DNA of 6,173 bases, taken from positions 1 through 6,173 of the forward strand of contig JANWYM010000265.1 of assembly GCA_025055355.1 (NCBI GenBank), given 5' to 3'. Source of the stretch: Abditibacteriales bacterium (lineage in GTDB: Bacteria; Armatimonadota; Abditibacteriia; Abditibacteriales; JANWYM01). A model generated the notes under the pieces. The model searched no databases and had not been told where the DNA came from. It saw only the letters and a list, made by a program, of their open reading frames with translations. Position numbers and translations under genes: made by a program. Positions within the stretch are counted from its first letter, which is position 1. The number at the start of each line of letters is the position of its first letter. This document shows, in pieces, positions 1-4,463 of the stretch.

Positions 1-90
1 CCTCGCAATGACATTTTCACACGGCTGGGACGGCTTCACTCCGCTCGCGATGACAGGCAAGAGGATGGCTTCGCTCCACTCGCAAGGACA
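1..90. repeat. Degenerate intergenic repeat, two copies plus a fragment
   Basis: Two near-identical 24-bp units occur at 32-55 and 67-90 (35-bp period). Both read GGCTTC-(A/G)-CTCC-(A/G)-CTCGC followed by (G/A)(T/A)GACA or a one-base variant. A third partial copy, CTCGCAATGACA, is cut by the window edge at 2-13. From memory, this resembles the GCTTCGCTCC...GCAATGAC repeat scattered between genes in many environmental bacterial genomes; I cannot check copy number here. The stretch happens to be open in the frame of the following SDR gene, which makes that frame look 70 codons too long. Confidence 0.6.
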
Positions 91-217
91 TTTCCCTGCA
101 GCGGAGAAGAAGGAGAACGCGAAACGCAAAAGTTCAGCGTTAAAGATTCGTCGCCAGGGGGGCGAAAAAAACGGTTCATGCATACTCCTGAGTTTATCGC
201 TGAAGGGAAAGGTGGGA

Positions 218-970
218 ATGGACGCTTTTCTTGATTTGACCGACCAAGTCGCCGTCGTCACCGGCAGCAGTCGGGGCATCGGCAGGGCAATCGCGGAGGA
301 GTTGGCGCGCGTCGGGGCGCGGGTGGTGGTGACGAGCCGCCGTCTGGAAGCCGCGCAAAACGTGGCGGACTCCCTCCCCAACGCAGTGGCATTGCAAGTG
401 GACGTAGCTGACCGCGCCAGCGTGGATGCGCTGGTGAACAGTGTGTTGGAACGCTGCGGACGAGTGGACGTGCTGGTGAACAACGCAGGCATCAGTCCGA
501 TGTACACGCGGGCGTTGAAAATTAACGAGAGCGACTGGGACGCGGTGATGGCGACGAACTTGAAGGGAACGTTCCTGTGTTGTCAGGCGTTTGGGCGCGT
601 GTTCGTGGAGCAGCGGCGCGGCTGCATCGTCAACATCAGTTCCGTCGCAGCGCACGTGGGCGCACCGCGCCTGGCGGCTTACGCGGCGAGCAAGGCAGGC
701 ATCGAAGCCTTAACGCGCACCTTAGCGATCGAGTGGGCGGAGTTCGGTGTGCGCGTCAACGCCGTCGCGCCCGCGTTCATCGAAACCGACATGAACGCGG
801 GTCTGCGGCAGATTCCGTCGCTGACGCAGGAGGTTCTCGACAAAACGCCGCTGCGTTTCTTCGGGCAACCCGCTGACGTGGCAGGGATATTGGTGTTTCT
901 CTGCTCGGAGAAGGCGCGTTACATCACAGGCGCAACGTTCGCCGTAGACGGCGGATGGCTGGCGCAATGA
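218..970 (+). CDS. SDR-family NAD(P)-dependent oxidoreductase
   Basis: This is a classical short-chain dehydrogenase/reductase of 250 residues, the normal family length, and probably a soluble cytoplasmic tetramer. Visible motifs are the Rossmann glycine motif TGSSRGIG (15-22), Asp63 in VDV, NNAG (88-91), catalytic Asn114, Ser142, Tyr155 and Lys159 (YAASK), and the C-terminal ITGATFAVDGGW block (236-247). Arg41 and Arg42 directly after the second beta strand favour NADP(H) over NAD(H), by family rule. The frame is open back to position 8, but those 70 codons are repeat-derived and unlike any SDR N-terminus. The ATG at 218 gives the usual short lead before the first strand and has purine-rich GGGAAAGGTGG just upstream, although the spacing is tight. 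It could be a 3-oxoacyl-ACP reductase (FabG-like) or a sugar/polyol dehydrogenase; substrate is not predictable. No same-strand partner lies beside it. Confidence 0.93.
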   Translation: MDAFLDLTDQVAVVTGSSRGIGRAIAEELARVGARVVVTSRRLEAAQNVADSLPNAVALQVDVADRASVDALVNSVLERCGRVDVLVNNAGISPMYTRALKINESDWDAVMATNLKGTFLCCQAFGRVFVEQRRGCIVNISSVAAHVGAPRLAAYAASKAGIEALTRTLAIEWAEFGVRVNAVAPAFIETDMNAGLRQIPSLTQEVLDKTPLRFFGQPADVAGILVFLCSEKARYITGATFAVDGGWLAQ

Positions 971-975
971 CAGGT

Positions 976-1011
976 TTGAAGGGTTACTGCCGCCGGCTAT
1001 TATCCCTTCAA
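976..1011 (+). terminator. Possible hairpin after the SDR gene
   Basis: Inverted repeat TTGAAGGG (976-983) and CCCTTCAA (1004-1011) forms an 8-bp stem with a 20-nt loop, beginning 6 bp after the SDR stop. No T-run follows, so it is a weak terminator candidate. It lies between the convergent SDR gene and the nuclease remnant. Confidence 0.3.
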
Positions 1012-1025
1012 TGCCTCCGCTCTCC

Positions 1026-1268
1026 TTACAGCAATTGCAGCAGTCCATCCCTGAACACCTGAAAACTCTTGGAGCGATTCCGTTGGGGACACAGGTGAGG
1101 TGAAATGTCCCGCGCTGTGAAGTATTTGGTGAACACTAACTGTTGCGATGGCTTGAGCAGGTTCAGGGCGAGGGCTTGGAGGTTGAGCCAATAATAGCGC
1201 CGCCATCCGCGCGACCTCAGGCCAAAGTATAGGTTGAAACCATCCACATAGGCTATAACTCGCTCCAT
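1026..1268 (-). pseudogene. Truncated NYN-domain (DUF88/LabA-like) protein remnant
   Basis: The 80-residue product starts MERVIAYVDGFNLYFG, the hallmark first strand of NYN/PIN-like nucleases, where the Asp of YVDGFN is a metal-binding residue. It continues through RRYYWLNLQALALNLL and the LVFTKYFTAR strand, which also match the family. It ends at a TAA about where the next helix (usually an RQ...LEAL-type segment) should begin. Family members are about 150-250 residues and need further acidic residues downstream, which are missing here. The sequence after the stop (1025-971, minus strand) hits another stop within six codons and shows no continuing domain in that frame. This is probably a deletion remnant rather than an active nuclease, although a short expressed peptide cannot be excluded. 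The ATG at 1268 has only a distant GGGG as a ribosome site. Confidence 0.65.
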
Positions 1269-1286
1269 GATGGCATCTTTCGCCCC

Positions 1287-1315
1287 TTGACATTTTAACT
1301 TGCTTGCGTTAGATT
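1287..1315 (+). promoter_or_regulatory. Sigma70-like promoter without a downstream gene
   Basis: TTGACA (1287-1292) matches the -35 consensus exactly. After a 17-bp spacer comes TAGATT (1310-1315), which matches four of six bases of the -10 box. Transcription would begin near 1322 and run into the two hairpins at 1332-1380, with no start codon followed by a credible gene. A single good -35 box can occur by chance. Confidence 0.4.
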
Positions 1316-1331
1316 AGGATTTGACTACAGC

Positions 1332-1352
1332 GCCAACGATAGTATCGTTGGC
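1332..1352. repeat. Perfect 10+1+10 bp palindrome
   Basis: GCCAACGATA (1332-1341) is followed by a single G and then its exact reverse complement TATCGTTGGC (1343-1352). As RNA it would form nine pairs with a three-base loop. As DNA it has the form of a dimeric regulator site or a mobile-element end hairpin. It sits 17 bp after the -10-like box at 1310-1315. Confidence 0.6.
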
Positions 1353-1354
1353 TT

Positions 1355-1388
1355 GACGCTCTCTCGCAAGAGAGGGCGTCTCTTCTTT
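1355..1388 (+). terminator. Rho-independent terminator-like hairpin
   Basis: GACGCTCTCTC (1355-1365) pairs with GAGAGGGCGTC (1370-1380) over 11 positions with one G-T wobble, closed by a GCAA tetraloop of the stable GNRA class. TCTTCTTT follows at 1381-1388. On the opposite strand no T-run follows, so the orientation is plus. It does not serve the leftward aminotransferase gene in the usual way. Confidence 0.5.
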
Positions 1389-1560
1389 AGGCTGTGTTTA
1401 CCTCATCGTGCCGTCCGCGCTCTGGCTGTCCGGGTTGAAGGGCGAATTGGCGATAACGAAAGCAGCGTCGTTTGGTCTTCTCCGTCTACGTCCAGAATCC
1501 TCCACCCTCTGCTACCGCAGAGCCACTTCCAACATTTCCGCCGTCACGATGGAGATTCGC
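1389..1560. other. Intergenic stretch with no recognised gene
   Basis: These 172 bp lie downstream of the aminotransferase stop. Plus-strand frames are open here but run on antisense to the aminotransferase and have no family resemblance. On the minus strand, an ATG overlaps the aminotransferase stop (ATGA) but reaches a stop after six codons. I see no RNA fold, repeat or promoter that I can support. Confidence 0.5.
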
Positions 1561-2748
1561 TCATGCCCTCAATCGCCTCAGCCGTTCGCCCGCCCGTTGC
1601 AGGATGTCCAGCGGCTGGGCGTAGGCGAAGCGAATCTTCTGTCGTCCCAACACAGCGTCGTGATAGAAACTGCTGCCGGGCACGGCGGCGATGCCGATCT
1701 CCTTGACGAGGTATTCCGCGAACGTCAAGTCGTCCTCGAAGCCGAACGCCGAGAAGTCGGTCATGACGTAATACGCCCCATAAGGCTTAAAACAGCGGAA
1801 CCCTGCTGCCGTCAACGCCTCCAGCATGAAGTCGCGCCGTTCGCGGTAGTCGCGGGCTAACTGCGCGTAGTAGTCCGTCCCGAAGCCCAGCGCGACTGCC
1901 ACGCCCTCTTGCAGCGGCGCGGGGGCGCCCACAGTCAGGAAGTCATGCACCTTGCGAATCGCGTTGGTTAAGGGCGGCGCGGCGATCACCCAGCCGACGC
2001 GCCAACCCGTGACGCTGTAAGTCTTGCTCGCGCCGTTGACCGTCACCGTGCGCTCCGCCATGCCCGGCAACGTCGCCATGCTGATATGCTCGCGTCCCTC
2101 GTAAACGATATGCTCGTAGATCTCATCCGTCACCGCCACCACATCCCACTTCTGACACAACGCCGCAATCATCGCTAACTCCTCGCGGGTGAACACCTTG
2201 CCTGTGGGGTTGTTGGGGGTGTTGAGGACGATGGCTTTGGTGTGGTTGTTGAAGGCGGCGGCTAACTCGTCGGGGTCGAGGCTCCAGTCGGGTTCATGCA
2301 GGGTGACGTAGCGCGGCGTCGCCCCCGATAGAATCCCATCGGGTCCGTAGTTCTCATAGAAAGGCTCAAACACGATGATTTCATCGCCGGGGTTGATGAG
2401 CGCCAGCAGCGCCGCCATCATCCCCTCCGTCGCCCCGCAGGTGACGGTAATCATCGTTTCGGGGTCAACGTCCATCCCTTGATACCACTGGTATTTCGCG
2501 CTAATCGCATCGCGCAGTCGTTTCGCCCCCCATGTGATGGCGTATTGGTTGATGTCGTTCTCAATCGCTTCGATAGCCGCGCGCTTCATCGCCTCTGGCG
2601 CGGGAAAGCCCGGATACCCCTGCGCCAGATTCAAGGCGTTATATTGGTGGGCTAACCGCGTCATCTCGCGGATGACCGATTCCGTAAACCCTGCCACCCG
2701 CTGTGCGGTGAGCGCACGCGGCGCGGCGACTTGGCTGCGTTCAAGCAT
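1561..2748 (-). CDS. Class I/II PLP-dependent aminotransferase
   Basis: This 395-residue enzyme moves an amino group between an amino acid and a 2-oxo acid, using pyridoxal phosphate in the cytoplasm. Visible residues are NNPTG (179-183), Asp208 and Tyr211 in TDEIY (Asp pairs with the PLP ring nitrogen), Schiff-base Lys242 in SKTYSVTGWR, phosphate-binding Arg250, and Arg373 in KIRFAYA, the likely substrate carboxylate anchor. The NLAQGYPGFPAP start and the FEPFYENY stretch (127-134) fit the aspartate/methionine/kynurenine aminotransferase branch (fold type I, subgroup I gamma); the donor cannot be fixed. The start is the ATG at 2748, six bases after a perfect AGGAGG. The frame continues 20 codons further upstream, but that part is an Asp-rich translation of a triplet-repeat hairpin. 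Expression may be controlled by the leader ORF and hairpin upstream. No terminator is evident downstream on this strand. Confidence 0.93.
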   Translation of the reverse strand: MLERSQVAAPRALTAQRVAGFTESVIREMTRLAHQYNALNLAQGYPGFPAPEAMKRAAIEAIENDINQYAITWGAKRLRDAISAKYQWYQGMDVDPETMITVTCGATEGMMAALLALINPGDEIIVFEPFYENYGPDGILSGATPRYVTLHEPDWSLDPDELAAAFNNHTKAIVLNTPNNPTGKVFTREELAMIAALCQKWDVVAVTDEIYEHIVYEGREHISMATLPGMAERTVTVNGASKTYSVTGWRVGWVIAAPPLTNAIRKVHDFLTVGAPAPLQEGVAVALGFGTDYYAQLARDYRERRDFMLEALTAAGFRCFKPYGAYYVMTDFSAFGFEDDLTFAEYLVKEIGIAAVPGSSFYHDAVLGRQKIRFAYAQPLDILQRAGERLRRLRA

Positions 2749-2754
2749 GGGATT

Positions 2755-2760
2755 CCTCCT
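2755..2760 (-). promoter_or_regulatory. Ribosome binding site of the aminotransferase
   Basis: AGGAGG on the minus strand lies six bases before the ATG at 2748. This sets the start there rather than at the upstream in-frame ATG (2808), which falls within the hairpin loop. The site begins only three bases after the end of the leader hairpin, so folding of that hairpin could affect ribosome access. Confidence 0.75.
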
Positions 2761-2763
2761 CTG

Positions 2764-2839
2764 AAAATCGTCGTCGTCCTGGTCGTCGTCCTCGTTCTCG
2801 AACCTCAAAAACGACGACGATGAGGACGAGGACGATTTT
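2764..2839 (-). terminator. Long leader hairpin, possible attenuator
   Basis: Arms 2764-2796 and 2810-2839 pair over about 27-28 bp: nine outer pairs including an A-run facing a T-run, then blocks of seven and eight pairs broken by single mismatches, a three-base bulge and three inner pairs. The loop is 13 nt (2797-2809). Both arms are built from GAC/GAG-type triplets, so they probably arose from an inverted triplet repeat. On the minus strand the stem ends in GATTTT, immediately followed by the aminotransferase Shine-Dalgarno. An A-run, GC-rich stem and U-run is the classic layout of an intrinsic terminator, but only four Us are present. A purely structural or repeat-derived origin is possible. 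Confidence 0.55.
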
Positions 2840-2852
2840 TATGCGGCGCCAT
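2805..2852 (-). CDS. Putative 15-residue leader peptide
   Basis: A strong Shine-Dalgarno AAAAGGAG (2859-2866) stands six bases before an ATG opening a 15-codon frame, MAPHKNRPRPHRRRF, then TGA. Five Arg (all CGT), three Pro and two His codons make it unusual. Codons 5-15 lie on the 5' arm of the leader hairpin, so a translating ribosome would stop the hairpin forming and a stalled or absent one would not. That is the geometry of attenuation leaders such as those of amino acid biosynthesis operons. Against this, the Arg codons are what a GTC/GAC triplet repeat would give by chance in this frame, so the peptide may be incidental. Confidence 0.4.
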   Translation of the reverse strand: MAPHKNRPRPHRRRF

Positions 2853-2908
2853 GAGGGACTCCTTTTGAAAACAACCCCTCGCTGGATCAGCGTCTCACCT
2901 GTCTCGTC

Positions 2909-2938
2909 ATTATAGCACGGACGGCGCGGTGGAGCGAA
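2909..2938 (-). promoter_or_regulatory. Likely aminotransferase promoter
   Basis: TATAAT on the minus strand (2909-2914) is a perfect -10 box. The -35 region at about 17-18 bp upstream (TTCGCT/TCGCTC, 2932-2938) is poor. Transcription would start near 2902, leaving a leader of about 150 nt that carries a small CGCTG/CAGCG hairpin (2880-2892), the leader ORF and the long stem. Confidence 0.5.
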
Positions 2939-2959
2939 GAGCGAATGTCGCTTTCTCTG

Positions 2960-2988
2960 TTGACTTTTCCTCCGCTTCCCCTTATAAT
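2960..2988 (+). promoter_or_regulatory. Strong sigma70 promoter of the TIM barrel gene
   Basis: TTGACT (2960-2965) matches five of six bases of the -35 box. After exactly 17 bp comes a perfect TATAAT (2983-2988). The predicted start near 2995 leaves a leader of about 20 nt holding AAAGGAGG (3001-3008), seven bases before the ATG at 3016. It diverges from the aminotransferase promoter about 50 bp away, so one regulator bound between them could affect both. Confidence 0.8.
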
Positions 2989-3015
2989 CGAACCATCGTA
3001 AAAGGAGGCTGGGTC

Positions 3016-3876
3016 ATGTTCAAGTTAGCCGTGATAACGGACGAGATTTCGCAGGATTTATCGGTAGCCGCCGCCATGGTTAAAGATTTCGGCGGCGCGG
3101 CGTTGGAGATACGGTCGGTGTGGGACAAAGACCCCTATGAGTTGGAAGATGCTGATATTGAGCGCATCAGAAATATTGCGGCAGAGCACGGGTTGAAAAT
3201 CTGCGGCATTGCCACGCCGTTTTACAAGTGCGACTTCGGCGACGCGGAGCAAGAGCAGCGTCACCTCGACATTTTGCGCAAGTGCATCGCGTTAGCCCAT
3301 CGTTTGGACACGCAACTCATCCGCGTCTTCACGTTCTGGAAGCAACCGGGCACACCGCCGTGGGAACAAATCGCAGAGAAGTTTCAAGCGCCGATTCGGA
3401 TGGCGGAGCAGGAGGACATCATCTTAGGCATCGAGAACGAACCCAGCACGATGGCGGCTAACGCGCGCAAGACCGCAGATTTCCTGCGGCTGGTGAATCA
3501 TCCCCGCGTGCGTTCCATCTGGGACCCCGGCAACGAGGCGTGGGACGACGAATCGGGCGCGGCGTTCCCCGACGGCTATGCAACGCTCAAACCGTGGATC
3601 GTTCACGTCCACCTCAAAGACCTCAAGCACACTCCTGATGGAAAAGTTGAGGGCGTCAAGTTCGGCACCGGCGAGGTGGATTACATCGGGCAGTTCAAGG
3701 CGTTGAAGGCGGATGGTTACGACGGCTATCTGTCGCTGGAAACGCACTGGCGGATTCGCCACGAGATTCCTGATGACCTTTTGCAGCGCCCCAAAGGCAG
3801 CGCGTTTTCGTTCGGCGGCGAAGAGGCGACGCGGCAGTGCCTGCAGAGTTTACGAGAGATGTTGGCTACCATTTAA
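3016..3876 (+). CDS. Sugar phosphate isomerase/epimerase-like TIM barrel protein
   Basis: This 286-residue protein belongs to the xylose isomerase-like TIM barrel superfamily (Pfam AP_endonuc_2), typical length 260-300. Barrel strands are visible as KLAVITDEI (3-11), AALEIRSVW (28-36), KICGIATPF (61-69), LIRVFTFW (101-108), IILGIENEP (135-143), RSIWDPGN (166-173), VHVHLKD (196-202) and GYLSLETH (237-244). The likely divalent metal ligands are Glu140, Asp170, His199 and Glu242, so the active centre looks intact. Members isomerise or epimerise sugars, inositols or hydroxypyruvate, or act as dehydratases; this one cannot be assigned further. The ATG at 3016 has an ideal AAAGGAGG ribosome site. 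Upstream in-frame codons back to 2929 overlap the promoter and are not coding. An octamer array and a hairpin follow the stop codon. Confidence 0.88.
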   Translation: MFKLAVITDEISQDLSVAAAMVKDFGGAALEIRSVWDKDPYELEDADIERIRNIAAEHGLKICGIATPFYKCDFGDAEQEQRHLDILRKCIALAHRLDTQLIRVFTFWKQPGTPPWEQIAEKFQAPIRMAEQEDIILGIENEPSTMAANARKTADFLRLVNHPRVRSIWDPGNEAWDDESGAAFPDGYATLKPWIVHVHLKDLKHTPDGKVEGVKFGTGEVDYIGQFKALKADGYDGYLSLETHWRIRHEIPDDLLQRPKGSAFSFGGEEATRQCLQSLREMLATI

Positions 3877-3900
3877 GTCAATAGGTCAACGGGTCAATGG
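3877..3900 (+). repeat. Three tandem octamers directly after a stop codon
   Basis: GTCAATAG, GTCAACGG and GTCAATGG follow the TAA of the TIM barrel gene with no gap. Period is 8 bp and the GTCAA core is invariant. Compare the second octamer array at 4381-4428, which also begins immediately after a stop codon. Confidence 0.6.
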
Positions 3901-3902
3901 AG

Positions 3903-3928
3903 GGGTGGGCGTCCCTGCCAGCCCACCC
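3903..3928 (+). terminator. GC-rich hairpin between the TIM barrel and DUF6941-like genes
   Basis: GGGTGGGC (3903-3910) and GCCCACCC (3921-3928) form a perfect 8-bp stem with a 10-nt loop. Only TATCATT follows, so termination would be partial. It may be a repeat of the genome rather than a dedicated terminator. Confidence 0.45.
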
Positions 3929-3954
3929 TATCATTGGCAAGAGGAGTCAACCCT

Positions 3955-4380
3955 GTGGAAATCGCAGAGACCGGCAAGTCGTTTTCCCCGATGGGCAAAG
4001 AGAAGCCGATTTGCGTCGCCATCGTGATTTGCAACGAAATCATTGAAGACAAGACGACGAACAACAAAACACTTGTCAGTCTCTTCAGCGCGATTCAAGT
4101 GTCGAGCCTACCGACGCAGCATCCACGCATGTTCATTATGGCATCGTTCACCAGTGGGCATGGGAAGTTCCCCATCTCGTTCCGCATCACGAGTCCGTCA
4201 GGTCAGGAACTTATGCGGATTGACGGAGAGGCGGATTTCGTTGACCCGCTGGCGACGTATGATTTCGTGGTCGAGGTGCGCAGCCTTGTGTTGCACGAGG
4301 AAGGCGTTCACACGGTTGATGTGTTGGTGGGCGGCGAGCCGCTGGCGGGGAGAAGGTTTAACGTGGTGGTTCAACGGTAA
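3955..4380 (+). CDS. Small DUF6941-like protein of unknown function
   Basis: The 141-residue product has a core VAIVICNEIIEDKTTNNKTL followed by SLFSAI, a mid-protein strand-rich part (FPISFRITSPSGQELMRIDG) and a C-terminal VHTVDVLVGGEPLAGRRFNV. This arrangement, a predicted all-beta fold starting with a C-(D/N)-x-I-I-x-D-x-x-T motif and ending with a G-x-Y/V-x-x-x-V-x-x-x-G-x-x-L segment, resembles DUF6941, which has no known role. The assignment is by pattern memory. There is no signal peptide or membrane segment. The likely start is the GTG at 3955, eight bases after GAGGAG (3941-3946). The ATG at 3991 lacks a ribosome site, although it would leave the conserved core intact. It lies 78 bp after the TIM barrel gene and 83 bp before the PhyH gene on the same strand. 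Confidence 0.75.
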   Translation: MEIAETGKSFSPMGKEKPICVAIVICNEIIEDKTTNNKTLVSLFSAIQVSSLPTQHPRMFIMASFTSGHGKFPISFRITSPSGQELMRIDGEADFVDPLATYDFVVEVRSLVLHEEGVHTVDVLVGGEPLAGRRFNVVVQR

Positions 4381-4428
4381 GGTGGTTAGATGGTTGGGTG
4401 GTTAGGTGGTTGGGTGGTTGGGTGTTTC
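4381..4428 (+). repeat. GGTGGTTR octamer array
   Basis: Six consecutive 8-bp units begin right after the TAA of the preceding gene: GGTGGTTA, GATGGTTG, GGTGGTTA, GGTGGTTG, GGTGGTTG, and the decayed GGTGTTTC. The G-pair spacing could support a two-layer G-quadruplex in the plus strand or its RNA. Part of the array pairs with 4433-4450. Confidence 0.75.
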
Positions 4429-4450
4429 GTATAACCACCTAACTACCTAA
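4394..4450 (+). terminator. Stem-loop closing the octamer array
   Basis: Bases 4394-4411, inside the array, pair with 4433-4450 over 18 positions: 11 perfect inner pairs, then seven that include two G-T wobbles. The loop is 21 nt. TTCCTT follows, so it could act as a weak terminator between the DUF6941-like and PhyH genes. TATAAC (4430-4435) inside it resembles a -10 box, but no -35 box is convincing. Confidence 0.5.
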
Positions 4451-4463
4451 TTCCTTGACGAGA

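Larger units (their letters stand above)
1322..1388 (+). ncRNA. Candidate small RNA made of two hairpins
   Basis: This is inferred from three signals in order: a sigma70-like promoter ending at 1315, a perfect inverted repeat at 1332-1352, and a stable GCAA-capped stem at 1355-1380 followed by TCTTCTTT. The predicted transcript is about 65 nt. No known RNA family is recognised and no coding sequence is present. Alternatives are a mobile-element end, a DNA-level operator, or a stand-alone terminator protecting the leftward genes from antisense transcription. Confidence 0.3.

Noticed and set aside
151..170. Small TCGCC/GGCGA hairpin followed by an A-run, upstream of the SDR gene
   Set aside because: The stem is only five pairs, and the A-run would serve only a leftward transcript, for which there is no gene.
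1000..1293. Alternative minus frame continuing past the NYN stop, suggesting a frameshift
   Set aside because: The alternative frame after the NYN part does not resemble the missing domain, and the original frame still looks family-like up to its stop, so truncation fits better than a frameshift.
1353..1860. Plus-strand open frames crossing the gap into the aminotransferase
   Set aside because: They have no family resemblance or ribosome site, begin inside a hairpin and run antisense to a certain gene.
2749..2808. Asp-rich 20-residue N-terminal extension of the aminotransferase
   Set aside because: It is encoded by the triplet hairpin and has no ribosome site, whereas the ATG at 2748 has a perfect one.
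2929..3015. N-terminal extension of the TIM barrel protein
   Set aside because: It covers the promoter and Shine-Dalgarno, and the ATG at 3016 begins directly with the first barrel strand.
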